A stretch of DNA of 64,000 nt from contig CM020619.1 of NCBI GenBank assembly GCA_009829735.1, forward strand, positions 25,259,554 through 25,323,553, written 5' to 3'. This DNA comes from Pyropia yezoensis (Eukaryota; Rhodophyta; Bangiophyceae; Bangiales; Bangiaceae). The position numbers and the translations under genes were made by a program. Under the pieces are notes generated by a model. It was not told where the DNA came from and ran no database searches. It was given only the letters and a program-made list of their open reading frames with translations. How positions within the stretch are numbered: the first letter of the stretch is position 1; every line of letters begins with the position of its first letter. Below are positions 1-11,636 of this stretch, in pieces.

Positions 1-45
1 CGGGCCTCACGGCCGTTCCGGGACACGGTCGAGTTCGCGGCACAT

Positions 46-69
46 CGAGTTCGCGGCGCCGCGAACTCG
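46..69. repeat. Perfect 24-bp palindrome
   Basis: The half-site CGAGTTCGCGGC is followed directly by its exact reverse complement. It is part of the surrounding inverted-repeat region. Confidence 0.8.
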
Positions 70-631
70 TTGCCACATCCAATGCGTCTTTTTGGACATC
101 GCAGGTGGTCATTGAGTTGGGGCCTCGGACGACGCCAAATACATAGCAGTTGGGTCCACGTAGTTTCAAGAACTTGTTATGGACCAATCGACCAATCTGT
201 TTTGCAAAAATTCTAGGGACCATGGTTGCTGTCCCACACTGGTCTCCACGTCCATGCCGACGCCCTGTTCGCCCCTCCAGAGCTGTTGCCGGTGCATCAC
301 GATACCCCCCCCCTTCCCCCTACACCCCCGGAGCTCCCCCCCCTATTGCACAGCGATGGACTACTCGGCAATGGAGGCCATGACGGTCAACAATCTGTTT
401 TTTGCCGCAGAGCTGGAGACCGGCTGCGTTGACACGGCCGCCCGCCGCATGGCGGGCGCGCACAGCGCGGCATGCGCCACCCTTCTGGTCGCGACCCCGC
501 GTGCCTGCGCCGCCGCCGCGCTCAAACGGGACCTGTCCGTGGGAGATCCCTGGGCCGGCCAAGCTGTCTTGGGGAATGAAGTCCTGCAGTTCTCATGAAT
601 TTAATGGCGCAAATGCTGCCGCGAAGGCGCT

Positions 632-723
632 GCCGCGAACTCAGACTGCCGCAGGATGCGGCAAAAAGTGGCTTTTGCAAAAGCCACTCCGTGCCGCATC
701 CCGCGGCAGCTTGAGTTCGCGGC
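632..723. repeat. Long imperfect inverted repeat (hairpin)
   Basis: Arms 632-676 and 679-723 are complementary except for about six positions, with a 2-nt spacer at the centre. The arms carry the GAGTTCGCGGC motif at their outer ends and AGTGGCTTTT at the tip. Confidence 0.8.
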
Positions 724-838
724 GAACGACACGGGACACGTGGACTTCAACAGCCAATCCCAGAGCGCCACGAAGTGCCGCGAACTCGCTGCCGCGAACT
801 CAGATGTGTCCCGGAACGGCCGTCAGAGGCGCGTTCCA

Positions 839-895
839 AGACGGCCGTCAGAAGCGTTCCAAGACATGTGGCGAGTTTGTGGCATGAGTTTGTGG
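839..895. repeat. Dispersed repeat, copy A (GAGTTTGTGGC family)
   Basis: This stretch carries repeated GTTCCAAGAC and GAGTTTGTGGC units. It matches the reverse complement of about 2910-2975, so the two are inverted copies of one dispersed repeat. The units differ from the GAGTTCGCGGC motif of 1-830 by C-to-T type changes, which suggests a related family. Confidence 0.5.
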
Positions 896-2909
896 CGTCT
901 CGTGGCATGATTTGGTTGGCTGCTGCTTGCCACGTGCCTTGCACCTTCGTCACAACCAGTGACGTAAACTGGGGGGCAGTCTTTAAGGAAAAGGGGCCGA
1001 GCCATGTGGCGCGTGTGTCGCGGCGGCATGTGGCAGCCGTCCTCCCCTCAAGTGTGCTCCACACCGTGGAATTTCTGCGTTCCAGGATCCCCCATGGGAA
1101 CAAATTGTTTCTGACGGACCTGGATCGTCACCTGCCGCCGCTGCCGTCATCGTCTGGCGCGGGGTTTTGAACCGTCGGGCTCCCCTAATCTTTTCCCACC
1201 GCTGACCGTTAGGCCTGTCCCACCGTCCGCTGCGTTCCTCGGTCTCCGTCCACTACGCCAGGGGAGGGTGTCTTTCGCGCGAAGCAGCACCGTAGAACGG
1301 GGTTCCTGCGGTGGAGGGGGAGAGGTGCTCGGGTTGCCTGGGGGTCGCCGGGCGAGGATCTGAACGGACTGGTGGGGGGGGCATCTGGGCGGGTTGCAGG
1401 ACGGATTCTCCGGCGGTCGGGGGGGGGGGCGCGCGCTGGGATGCGATAGGGGGGGGGCGTGTCTCGGCGGATGGGGGGAGGGTTCCTGTGGTGGTCGGAG
1501 GGGTCGTGGGGAGGGGATGGCAGGGGGAGCGTCACGGTGAGGGCGGGTGGATCTGGAGACACTGTTGGCAGGGCTCTTTGGTGGGGGAGTGGGGGCATGT
1601 GTAAAAGTAAATGGGAAGAAATTTTATCAACCACCGCGCCACAAACTCTGGTGTCTTGGACTGCTAGAGCCCTTGGCACACCCAGTTAATACACTGGCCA
1701 GCAGGCACCAATTCCGGTCATCTATTGGCTTGTACCCTTGCTGTCGGGTTTTCGAGCAGATTTTCAGTTCCGCGAGGCTGAATTTGCACAGAAAACAACG
1801 TGGCTGCTCTAGAGTACGCGAATCGTCGGAACGTCGCGCGAAAACCAGGTCCAGTTTGCCGCGCGCGTTCAAGAAAGCAACGACGGGGACTCGGGGAGCC
1901 AGTCTGCCGGGGCAAGAGGGGAATGAGCACGGACAGAGGGGCACGGACTCCGTGCTGGGGATGGGTCATGGACGACCGCGGCAGCACGGACGTGCACTAC
2001 ATGTGACGGCTGCGGGCGCCCCGTCTCAATAGCGTTGACTGGGGAAACGCGCACGCCTACCACGCCCATCGCAATTCGCTCGTCGGATAGAGGGGAGGGG
2101 AGCGAGGCACCATGGTTTGAAACCGCTCTCTCTTTGGCCCTTCGAACCCGGCAGGAGCACGCGTTGCACATCCCCCGTCTACATGAGGAAACGGGCAGCC
2201 ATTCAACCGCCGAGGAAAAAAGATCGCCGGCCGTTCCACCCAGCCCCTCCTTCCAGTCCGCCACACCAGCAATGGGCTTAAGAAGCCACTTGTGACACAT
2301 TAAGCACTGAAGCGCCCAATCCTTTCCCCCGAATGCTTCCTTTACGAGAGCCGTTGTCAAACTGAGTACCACAAGCAACAAAGAAGTTCCCGAAAGCAGA
2401 TAGCGATTTGTATAGCCCGGTTAGGGTCACCTCTCAGTACGAGCCAGGGCTCGCCAAGAAGCGCTGCCCAGGTATCGCAGCGCCGCCAGCGCTCCAGTGC
2501 TCTCGCGCGTCCTCGGTGCGTCGATGTACCGCTCAATGCCGTCCATCAGGTACACCTCTAAAATGAGTCCTCCGCTTGGCGGCTCGTGCAAGCACCTGCT
2601 GTCAGAATATGTGCTGGGTGCGATCGCGGCGCGACAAACTCTTGGGCCACGCCAGGCGGGTCCAGCCGTGCGACAGCCCACGGACGCCAGAAGATCTTTG
2701 AAAATCCAGTTCCCTGTCGAGGCAGCTGTGTCGCAACCCCACCCTCGTGCCCTGTGCAAGCAGGTCGGAAATTGTGTCGCGACACAATTCTCTCTCGTCC
2801 ACGCAGATCTTTCTCTCGTCCACCCAGATGTATACACGTTGCTGAATCCTTTTCGCAGATCTAGTGTAATACGTGGAGAACTAAGAGCCACCTTAACTGA
2901 GTGTATTGT

Positions 2910-2975
2910 GGCGCTGAGTTTGTGACGCCACAAACTCGCGCCACAAACTCGCAACCGTGTCTTGGAACGCCTCTC
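2910..2975. repeat. Dispersed repeat, copy B (inverted relative to 839-895)
   Basis: Contains GAGTTTGTG, a 3-nt gap, then CCACAAACTC, a short hairpin, followed by a second CCACAAACTC and GTCTTGGAACGCC. Read in reverse complement it aligns with 839-895. Confidence 0.5.
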
Positions 2976-3421
2976 ACGCCTCTGCCCAGGAGGGCGTGTT
3001 GCGCAACCAGAAGCCAACAGCAATCCTCCCACGACGCCGCCACGAATGTCTGCCCCTCAGCGTTTCCCCTACTCGTCGCCGCGGCCTCCCCCTCCCCCTC
3101 TCCCGCCCCCCCACCCTGCCACCGTCACACCTGGGACCACCCTATATTCTCGGATAGCATTGCAATGGAAATACGTACAGTGCGTACGGGGTTATATGTG
3201 GGGGTCATCTGGGAAAGTAGCCCACTATTATTTTAGACTATATGCCAAGATTGACGGACTGTTGTGTATACAATTTGGTCACTGGGTGCAGAGATGGAGT
3301 TGCCGCTGAGCGGTCGCCCGGCGGACAAGTCACAAGCCGGGGGTCAAACACGCTCCACGGGGGGACCGTGTCCAGCGCAAAGGTAAACGACAGGTTCATA
3401 GCACACTCTCACGCACAGGGC

Positions 3422-3694
3422 TCACTCGTCCTCAGCCTCCTCGCTCAGTACCACCATGTCCACTGTGGCGCCAATAGCCTCTATGTCCTCCTCAGCTGTC
3501 AACCACTGTCTCGCCGCCACCTCCCGCTCCGAGTCACCCACACCCTCGAACTCAAAAAGAGGGGAGCCCGGCCGCTCGATAGAGGCCGCAGGGGAGGTGG
3601 GACGGCGCGGCCGCAGGGATGGTGGGACGGCGCGGTGGTGGTGACGGCGGTGGGGTGTCGCGTCCGTGCGCGCCGTGTTTGACCAGAACAGCAA
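3422..3694 (-). CDS. Possible C-terminal exon of an unrecognised protein
   Basis: A short open frame of about 90 codons ends in a composition that looks like real protein rather than GC noise: GSPLFEFEGVG, then acidic-rich sequence ending EEAEDE and a stop at 3422. The upstream half is low-complexity H/R/P and there is no good ATG, so it could be the last exon of a gene whose other exons I cannot find. I do not recognise the family. It may be chance. Confidence 0.2.
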   Translation of the reverse strand: MLFWSNTARTDATPHRRHHHRAVPPSLRPRRPTSPAASIERPGSPLFEFEGVGDSEREVAARQWLTAEEDIEAIGATVDMVVLSEEAEDE

Positions 3695-3794
3695 TTGTGT
3701 TTCTGGCCAGTCCTAATTTGTGGGTGTCCGCATTCGAATTCCGGTGGGATAGAGACTTCTCTTGATAAATGGAGAGTTTCCCTCGTGCGAGTGC

Positions 3795-3829
3795 GGCTGG
3801 GTTATATGTGGACCACATATAACCCAGCC
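3795..3829. repeat. Perfect 35-bp palindrome with 1-nt centre
   Basis: The 17-nt arm GGCTGGGTTATATGTGG (3795-3811) is followed by one A and its exact reverse complement (3813-3829). It sits in non-coding DNA. A similar but shorter inverted pair around GTTATGTACGG occurs near 26803-26840. Confidence 0.85.
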
Positions 3830-4292
3830 GGACATAGTCCAATAACTACTGTAGTTGTTTGGCGGCAGCTCTGGAGAGGGGCCTGGGAGGGGGTCCGTGC
3901 GCCCTATACGGTGCCGCAAAGCAGACGGACGAGCACCGATTATAGCGCGAGCCACCTCCCTATCCCAGTTGCGGTGGACCTAAAAAAGCCACCGCTGGGA
4001 AGGCGCTTTCCCTAAAACCTGCCCTCAAGGTGACGGGTCGCCCTAAAAACGGCACCGCTGGGATGGCTTTAAGGAGCGCCCAAGTAGCGCCTCCCACAAG
4101 CGCCATGGGCGCTTTCCACAGCCCTACACCCCGTGCAGAGGTCGGACGTGCAGAGTGCCCTTTTTGTCGCCGCCGGCGCACCCCCCCCTCTCCCTACCCC
4201 CAAAATACACCCCCCCATGCCGGCACGAAGACGTCCATCCTACCCACCCTACCCGCCCACGCTATCGGCAGGCCACCCCTCGCGGCCGGCGG

Positions 4293-5387
4293 TCACTCCC
4301 CCCCCCCATCCCCCCCCCCTACGACGGGGATGCCCCCCACCAGCACTTCCCCCGCGGAAGGGCGCTCCCCCTGGGCAAGCACCCGCACGACGCGGCCACC
4401 CAGCGCCAGCCGCCCCGCGGCGTAGAGGCCGACCGCTTCGGCGAGCGCCTCCTTTTCCTCCTCAAACACCGCCGCGGCCACAGCCGCGGCGCCCATCCCT
4501 GCGACCACAGGCACGGGCCGCTGCGTGATGATTGGCCCGTGGTCATACTCATTGTCGCATAGGTGGACGGTGCAGCCCGTCACCTTGACACCAAACGCCA
4601 CCACCGCCTCATGCACATGGGCGCCATAGTAGCCCCGACCACAAAATGCGGGGATGAGCGACGGGTGCACGTTGAGGACACGCCCGGCGTAGCGGTCGGG
4701 GATCGCATAAAAGTGCAACCAGCCCGCAAGGACAACGAGGCCCACGCCGGCTCCGTCCAGCGCCGCCGACACCGCGTCGCTGTGCGACGCGGCGGGGTCT
4801 GCCGCATCCCGGTGGTCCCGCAGCGACACCACCGCAGTGGGGATGCCCGCAGCAGATGCGTGGCGCAGCGCCCCTGCCGACGCCTTTGACGCAATGACGA
4901 GCACAATGGCGAGCTGCGACAGGCGACCGTCGGCGAGCCGCTGCAGGAGGTTGACGAGCGACCGCCCGCCGCCGCTGACCAGCACGGCCGTCCGCACGGG
5001 CGGGCGTGCGACAGGGTCAGCGGCGGCAGCCGCCACTGCCTCAGCCGATGCCGCCGCCGCCGCCTCGGCGGCCGCCGCAATGGGAGTGGGGGACGACGAA
5101 GCCCCTGGCGGGCCACCCGCCCCGCCCGGAGCCGCCGCCGACGCCGCCGCTGCCGATGCCGACGCCAACCACATGGGCGGAGGCGCGGGGGCGCGGCGCA
5201 GCGTGCCCGCCGCTGCCGCCGCCGCCCCTGGCACGCGCGGCACCCACCCGCGTGGCCGCCACCCGCGGCACAGGGGTGGCGGCCGCGCGGCCGCGGTCGC
5301 GGCGGCGGCGGTCGTGCCGCCGCAGGGAGGGGGGGACGTGACAAACGCGGGTCGCCGCCACGGCGGCGGCGGCGGAGACAACGCCAT
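4293..5387 (-). CDS. purN: Phosphoribosylglycinamide formyltransferase (GART/PurN type), probably organelle-targeted
   Basis: Transfers a formyl group from 10-formyl-tetrahydrofolate to glycinamide ribonucleotide, the third step of purine synthesis. Numbering from the first ATG of the open frame (5759), the domain spans roughly residues 257-480. It starts with AVLVSGGGRSLVNLLQ and contains NVHPSLIP (catalytic Asn and His) and DNEYDHGPI, with the catalytic Asp in DHGP. Only this domain is present, so it is a monofunctional enzyme as in bacteria and plants, not the trifunctional animal protein. I favour the ATG at 5387, which gives MALSPPPPP and a long Ala/Pro/Arg-rich leader of about 130 residues that resembles a plastid or mitochondrial transit peptide. 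ATGs at 5561 and 5759 in the same frame are alternatives. No intron is needed. Confidence 0.9.
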   Translation of the reverse strand: MALSPPPPPWRRPAFVTSPPPCGGTTAAAATAAARPPPLCRGWRPRGWVPRVPGAAAAAAGTLRRAPAPPPMWLASASAAAASAAAPGGAGGPPGASSSPTPIAAAAEAAAAASAEAVAAAAADPVARPPVRTAVLVSGGGRSLVNLLQRLADGRLSQLAIVLVIASKASAGALRHASAAGIPTAVVSLRDHRDAADPAASHSDAVSAALDGAGVGLVVLAGWLHFYAIPDRYAGRVLNVHPSLIPAFCGRGYYGAHVHEAVVAFGVKVTGCTVHLCDNEYDHGPIITQRPVPVVAGMGAAAVAAAVFEEEKEALAEAVGLYAAGRLALGGRVVRVLAQGERPSAGEVLVGGIPVVGGGDGGGE

Positions 5388-6004
5388 CAGGCCGATGGGG
5401 AGGGGGAGTGGGGCGCGGGGGGGGGAGGGAAGTGGGAAAACCAGGGAGATGTGTGGTGCGGGCAAGGGGAGCGACGAGGCAGCGAGAATGGGCGGTATGG
5501 GGGCGAGTGTGGGGAAGCCGCGACGCAGGCAGGCAATGACGATGAATGGGCGGTGCCGCATCGATGGTCGTCGCCGGCGGAGGTCGTCGGCAAGCGCAGA
5601 TTGTTGCAAGTGAAACCTCTTTCGAAGGAGAATGGTAGGTCCTCGAAAAAAGAGAAGGCACGTGGATACGCTGGGCAACGTGCACAGCTTCAACGACAAG
5701 GCAGTGAAGCCAGAAAACCACGAATCTTCTTCACTAGAACCACGTTCCCGAAAATTCATCGCGGACTCGCTCCCTGAAACCCATGAATATCCAATACCAT
5801 GCGAGCAGTCTCTGACCGCCCTTTCGCTGTCACTGCGGTCACCTCAGGAGAGACTGCGCCGACGACACAACAGCAGCTGCCTCCCCCCTCAGAGGCGCCC
5901 CATCAGTTATAGAACACGCAAAACGCGAACATCAGCCCTCCTGCCTGTCACCTGCCATACGCCCACCCTCCCCCCCCCCCGCTACCCCGCCTCCCTCCCG
6001 ACCT

Positions 6005-9000
6005 CTACCACGGCCGCCCCCCAGGGGGGCCCAGCCTGCCTGTCTCCTCCCACCCATCATCGTCATCCGCTGCCCGCCCGGCCGACGCGCGGCGGGAGAG
6101 GCGCGGTGGCAGCACGGGGACAGCAACGGCGCTCGCGGCGCCTGGCAGGCCAGGCCGCGGGTAGCCCCGGCTCCGGTCGGCAGGATCAGTGGCACCGGGA
6201 GACCCCGCGGGCGGCGGGGGCGTCAGCCACCCAGGGGCAGGCGCTGCAGCAGGGCGACCCGTCGAATAGCCGCCGCCTGCCGTGCACCCGCCGCGGCCGC
6301 TGCGGTCCTGGCCGACGCCCCCATCGCGGGAGGACGGGGCACGGGAGGCGGAAGCGGCCGCGGCGCGCGGGGACGCCCCCGTCGTCACCGCAGCTGCGGG
6401 CGGCGACGGCGGCGGCGGCCGGGACGCCCACCCGCCGGGAGTCGGCGGGCTGGGCGCGTCGGGCAATACCGGCGGGTCGCGAAAGGACGGCAACGCCAGC
6501 ATGCTCGATGGTAGCGTCGGCGCCGTGTCGAGCGCCGGCGGGTCCCGCAGTGACGGCTCCCGTGCCGCGCGAGGCGGCGTCGATGCAGCAGACCTTGTTG
6601 ACCGCCGGTGTCGGGGGCGCGGCGACCGCCCGTCGCGCACACCGGGGGAGCGACCGTTAGTCGGCGGAGACGCAGCGTCAATACCGCCAATATCATCTCC
6701 GTCTCCGTTCATGACGCGCCGCGGCACCCGGCGCGAGACCGGCGCGTGGTTTGTGTCTGCATACGCAGAGGAGGAGGGGGCTGAGACCTGCCGGCCGCCT
6801 GCCAGGCGGCTCGCCACGGCCGACACCTCCTCGTCGGCCGCCCGCGATGCCGCTTGCTGCTCCGCCAGCACCGCTGCCTGGCTCTGCGCGTGTGCCGCGG
6901 CGACTGCAGCCTCACGGTCACGGCTGCCTCGGCGGAAGGGCCGCGCTGCGGCAGCGGGGCCCCGCGCGGGCGGCGCGTCCCAGTCGTCGTCACGCCCCGG
7001 GGCGTTGCTGGGCCCCGTCCAGTTCGTGCGCTCCTCCGCCTGCGCCCCTCCCATTGGACCGCTGCCACGGCCAGCCGGCAAGGTGCCCGCTGGTCGCGTT
7101 GGCGCCTGTTGCACACCGACCGGTGGCGCGTGGACCCCCACGTCCATCGAACCGCTGTCGCCGTGCCGGCTGCCACGACCGCGGACGGCTGCAACGGCAG
7201 GGGTGTCCCAGTCGGCGGCGGCAGCGCCACCACCCCAGTCACCCGCGCCGCCACTCGCATTCGACTTAGTTGGTCGTCCCGGCACCGCCGTCCTGTCCTG
7301 GCCGGAGACCACGTTCGCGGCACCTGGTCCGGGCGGATAGCCGGCAGGGCGGGCCACGAGCTTCTCAGGAGGGTCAACCGAAGACGGCGACGGCTTTTGT
7401 TCGCCTGGCGAGGCGCCCGCCCTGGCAGTTACGGCCACCCACTCGGCTTGGGCCGTCGGAGCCAAAGCCTGCGGCGCGGCGGCAGCACCAGTCCACCCGG
7501 TGCTCGCGGCCGGCAACACGATCGTGGCGCCGCCTTGCGGCGCCACAGATGCGGGCTGCAACTCTGGCATGGGAGCGGACCCCGCCGCGCCCGTCCATTG
7601 CTGCGCAGCCGCGGCCTGTTGCTGTGCGGCGGATGCCGCTGCCACTGCAGCTGCTTCTTGCTGCGCCGCTACTGCAGCTGCATGCTGCTGCTCCGCCACC
7701 GCTGCCGCCTGTTGCATTGGGTCAGTCGTGCCCTGCCACCCCTGCTGCTGCGCATACTGCTGGTGCTGTTGGTGCTGCTGCTGTTGCTGTTGCTGCTGCG
7801 GCTGCTGTTGCTGATAATGCTGCTGCTCGTAATGCTGCTGCTCATAAGCCTGCTGCATGTGCTGTGGTGGCGGTGGTGGCGGCTGCGTGGATACCGACTG
7901 TGGGACCACCACTTCGCCTGGCTGCAGCGGCACAGGCGGGTTTGGTCGGATCCCCGCGCGACGAAAGAACGACGTCATCTGGCCCGGGAGCTCCTCTAGA
8001 ACCGCCGCCGCCAGGCGCTCTGGCTCTCCCGCATACGTCCGGAACGCCACAAACTGAACAATATCCCGGCCACCGCGCCCTCCTTGAATGTCGTCCCCGT
8101 CGAGTGCGACCATGTCCGTAAAGTCCGCATCTCCCACTCCCACAATAACAATGGAGAGGGGAAGATTGGCGGCGGCGGTCAGCTCTGCAATCGTGGCGCC
8201 CATGTCATTGACAACACCGTCAGTGAGGATAAGGGCCAGGGTGTATGCCTGCTGCGCCTGCGTTGGTCGCGAAGCGGCTGCAGACGCTGCAGCCGCCCGG
8301 ATGATCTCCGAGAGGATGGTCGGGCCGCTTAGGCGCACCGAGCCGAGCGTTCGGCGGTAGGCCGCAAGAACGCCATCAATACCAACGCATGTTGGGTCTG
8401 GGGAGTCCGTGAGGGAGAAGCAATGCGATGCTGAAGCGGCGGTGGGCGACAGCTTGGCACCGAATCCGTACGCGGGGAACAGACCGTCAGAATCATACAG
8501 AGCAAGAATATCGCCTACAGCTCGTATGGCGCTCTGCAGAGAGGGGAAAGATGCAGGAGAGGTGATAGGCCGTCGGAGATCAGGATCACGATAGCAGGCA
8601 TAGTGCAGAACAAACACCCAAAGTGGCAGTCCAATCGCACCTGCAACGGCCAAGAAGCGTTAGAAACGAAACGAGCATCAGACATGAGGGCCAGACACAA
8701 GAACAAGAGTGCACGAAATCAAGCAAGGAAGGAAGTTAACAGCCAACGCACCTCATACTCGTTCGGCCCATACATGCCGCCAATGTGATGCAAGGTCCCT
8801 GGGCGCGTCGGGTCCCCGTTGCTGGCAGTGAAGTCAACGGCAACAACGAGGTTGACCTCACAGCCACCCATAATGTAGTCCAAAAACGTGGCTGACGACG
8901 ACACGCACACGTCGTTCATGACGACCGCACCAAGCTCCTTGCCTCCGTGCGCACTGTCCGAACTCGGCGCTCTGCCAGCTCCCACCTTGCCCAGCTTCCC

Positions 9001-10224
9001 CGTTGCCGCCCCAACTGCAGCCAGTGCGGGCGCAGTGAGCGGCACGCGACGCGCCTCCATGAGAGTGCGGAAAGAAAGGGGTGCCTGGGCAAGCACGCGC
9101 TCCCCCCCCGCCCCCCCTGCCCTGGTCAGTACCACTTCTGCACGAAGAGGCGCGTCAGGGTCGCACCGACACAGCGTCTGGACACTGACCTTGCTGCGGG
9201 GAAAGGTGTAACTACCACGCACGCGGCCGCTGAGCGCCCCAGGTGCGGACTTGTGAACCCGCACCCATGCGGGCGGGCCCCTGCCGCCATCGCCTCCACC
9301 ACCGCCGCCGGCCCCAGGCCCAGTCGCCGCGACATGCCGGCTCAGCGCGAGGCACACAGTGGGCTTGCCGGTCAGCGAAGCCGGCGGCTTGACACGTTCC
9401 AGCCCCATGTCCATCGTCACCACCTGCTTCCACGCGCCAACCTCCTCCGCCAAGATTGTCAGCCACCCATTCTTTCCCCCGCCCCCCCGACGGGGATGGG
9501 CCAGCGGCAGCTCCACCCGCTGTCCCGGCGCGCGGACGACCTCGGGAACGCGCACCTCGGCGGCGCCAATGAAATCATGGCGGGACAGCTCGTCCACGCG
9601 GCCAGGTACAACGGGGGCCTTGGCGTCTCGGTCGTACACCTCCACACGCAGGTGCTGGGAGCGCTCAAAGAAGTACGGCACCTGAAGGGCGGTCACCCAC
9701 TGGGGGTTGAGGCCATCCCGAATCGTCTCGGTGGCGCCCACCCAGCGCCAGGAGCGAGTGGCGGAGCTCGTCCCCGCCCCACCCACCTGACCGCCGCTGC
9801 TACCCCCTCCAGCCTTGCGGCCGCGGCCAACCAGTGGCGCCCGTGACGATGGCGGGCGGACCGCCGACGTGGAGGCTCGGCGGCCCGGTGGGTCCCTCCC
9901 CCCGACCCCCCCCGCCGCCCCCCCGACATCCCGAGGTCGGCGGCGCCAGCCAGAAAGTAACGACGAGCGGCGGTCCCTGGGCAGCGGCAGCGGTGCGGGT
10001 GCCGCCGACCGACTCGACGGTGCCCCCGACACGGCGCCCCATTCGTCGTTATAGTCGCCAACCGCAGGCGTGGACGACGCGGCGGGGGACCCCCAGCCAC
10101 CGCTGGAGCTTGCCTCGTCAATGTAGAGCACGGCAAATGGGTCACTCTTGGAAAAGAGGTCCAGGTCCCTCAGCGACCGACCCGAGAGGTGCAGCTCCAG
10201 GCGGGACTCGCATGTGTCTACCAT
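6005..10224 (-). CDS. Copine family protein (two C2 domains plus copine A-domain) with long low-complexity tail
   Basis: Copines are cytosolic proteins that bind membrane phospholipid in response to Ca2+. Exon 1 is 8752-10224; exon 2 is 6005-8533. The intron 8534-8751 (218 bp, GTGCGT...CTGCAG, pyrimidine-rich 3' end) joins NEYE to SAIRAVGDI in phase 0, exactly the conserved copine order. The start at 10224 has the context GCCACCATGG. C2A begins SRLELHLSGRSLRDLD..SKSDPF; C2B includes GLNPQW and HDFIGAAEV. The A-domain has the metal-site motif DFTASNGDP and continues with YDSDGLFPAYGFGA. Predicted length is 1333 residues against about 550 for usual copines. The excess includes linkers within C2A and about 600 C-terminal residues rich in Q, A, P, R and S, including a polyQ/H tract. 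I am sure of the family, less sure that the whole tail is translated. Confidence 0.88.
7740..7860. repeat. CTG/TTG trinucleotide-rich tract (polyQ on minus strand)
   Basis: Tandem CTG and TTG triplets on the plus strand encode the glutamine-rich run of the copine tail when read on the minus strand. Mixed CAG/CAA codons and interspersed H and Y codons indicate selection or age rather than a fresh expansion. Confidence 0.75.
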
Positions 10225-11636
10225 GGTGGCCGCCGCGGGGATGCCGCAGAAACGCGCCAAAGACGATGAGAGGCAACGGACTGGGATGACGGAAGCGAGA
10301 GGGGACGAAAGGCAGCGGGAAGGGGACGGTCGGCACACGGGCCAGACACGGCGATCAGTTTGGAGGCGCACAAACCACACACGCGCGCGGAACTCTGGTG
10401 GCCGGTGGTCAGCCCGCCGCTGACCCCGCCGCTGCTGTCGCTCCCGCCGCGCCTCACGTCGGCGGACGGGCCGCTCGGCCGAGCGGCGCGAACCCAGCTG
10501 CACCCGGCTGGCTGCGGGCGTTGCGATGACGATGACGGGGCCGCCGCTACCGCGGGCACCGTGTCCGTCCACGGGGTCCGACGGCCCCCAGAAAGGGCGT
10601 CCAACAGCAGAGTTCCCGCCCCCGCGCGAGGACGTTCAAGACGCCGCCTCCACCTACCCGCGTGGCGGGTTGGTTGACAACTCTCGGGTTGTTGGGTTGA
10701 GAGGGGGGGGGCGCAGGGGAGCGCGCGCGTGCGCGACGCGCGTCCCGTTGGTCCTTTGAGCGTCGCGGTTGCGCCACCAATGGCAGCGGCCGGCACGTCG
10801 GCTCGGCCCGTCTACGCGCCCCGCACGTGTGTGCTTGGCTTGATCGCGCCTTGGGACTCCCCACAGGGCCGGCGTGCGCTGGCTGGCAGGCCGGCCTGGA
10901 AGCCCAGAAGCGGGGACCCCTCAGGTATCGTGCCAGCTGGGGCCGTCGGAGGTGCACCCGGACAGCACGAGGGTGTGGGTTGGCGCTCCTGTAGGTGCCG
11001 CGCCAGCGGGGCTTGTCATATGTCGGGTGCACGCGGGGTCGAGATTTCTACAGTGTCGGCGGCCGAGCCGGAACCTGATTTTTGGATCTTGAATCTGTTG
11101 TGCTACAGCGTACAGTATATATTTACTGGCGAGCAGCGCCGTCACGGAGGGGATAACAGTAACATGGAGCGAATCCTCTGGCAAAAGCGCACATAATTTG
11201 AACGAAGGCGTTTAAAAACCCCGAAACATCGCTATGGACGGTTGTCAGGCTCGCAGTGGTGGGGGGACATGCTCGAACCGCGATCTGCCGGGACTCTGGT
11301 GCCGCGCCACACGCGGGGGCGAGCTCTCATCAGGCGCGCATATCGGACGAGCCGTTTCGTTTCGGCGAGCCCGTTCTGCCGGTCTGCAACGTTCCGCTGG
11401 GGAGGGCTTTCGAAGCAACGCTGCGCGGCTGGTGGTCCCAGAGGTGCCGCTGGAGAAGGGCTCCGTGGCCATGCGAGAGGGACATGCCGCCGATGCGGGC
11501 GTACCAAGCCCCGCCGATATGTCCAGCCTGCCGGGGCTCTCTGCTGCCTGACAAAAATGGGCGGGCGCCAACGGCGTGAGAAGGAAAGAGAGAAGCTCTG
11601 CGTCTGGCGGTAGAAGCCCATCTTGGTTGGCGGGGT

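Larger units (their letters stand above)
1..830. repeat. Palindrome-rich repeat element, left end outside window
   Basis: The first 26 bases are repeated in inverted orientation near 807-830 (GTGTCCCGGAACGGCCGT against its complement), so this stretch is bounded by inverted repeats and probably starts left of the window. Inside are a perfect 24-bp palindrome at 46-69 and a long imperfect hairpin at 632-723 (arms of 45 nt, about 6 mismatches, 2-nt loop). The motif GAGTTCGCGGC occurs many times in both orientations. No convincing gene is seen. It resembles a fold-back or MITE-like element; no transposase is visible. Confidence 0.55.
896..4292. other. Intergenic region, no convincing gene
   Basis: About 3.4 kb with only GC-biased open frames that show no recognisable domain. 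It contains a perfect 20-bp palindrome at 2770-2789 (half-site AATTGTGTCG), an inverted copy of the GAGTTTGTGGC repeat at about 2910-2975, a 35-bp palindrome at 3795-3829, and two loosely similar segments at about 3979-4010 and 4041-4075 sharing CACCGCTGGGA. One possible C-terminal exon on the minus strand is listed separately. Confidence 0.5.

Noticed and set aside
2110..2150. T-arm-like motif GGGTTCGAAGG on the minus strand, possible tRNA
   Set aside because: No matching acceptor, D or anticodon stems could be built around it.
4837..5613. Long plus-strand ORF of 258 codons
   Set aside because: It is the antisense shadow of the formyltransferase leader, composed of Ala/Gly/Arg simple sequence; the minus strand has real domain motifs.
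8534..8653. N-terminal 40 codons of the frame starting MAVAGAIGLPLWVF before the copine A-domain
   Set aside because: They lie in the copine intron (GTGCGT...CTGCAG); splicing NEYE to SAIRAVGDI gives the conserved copine order.
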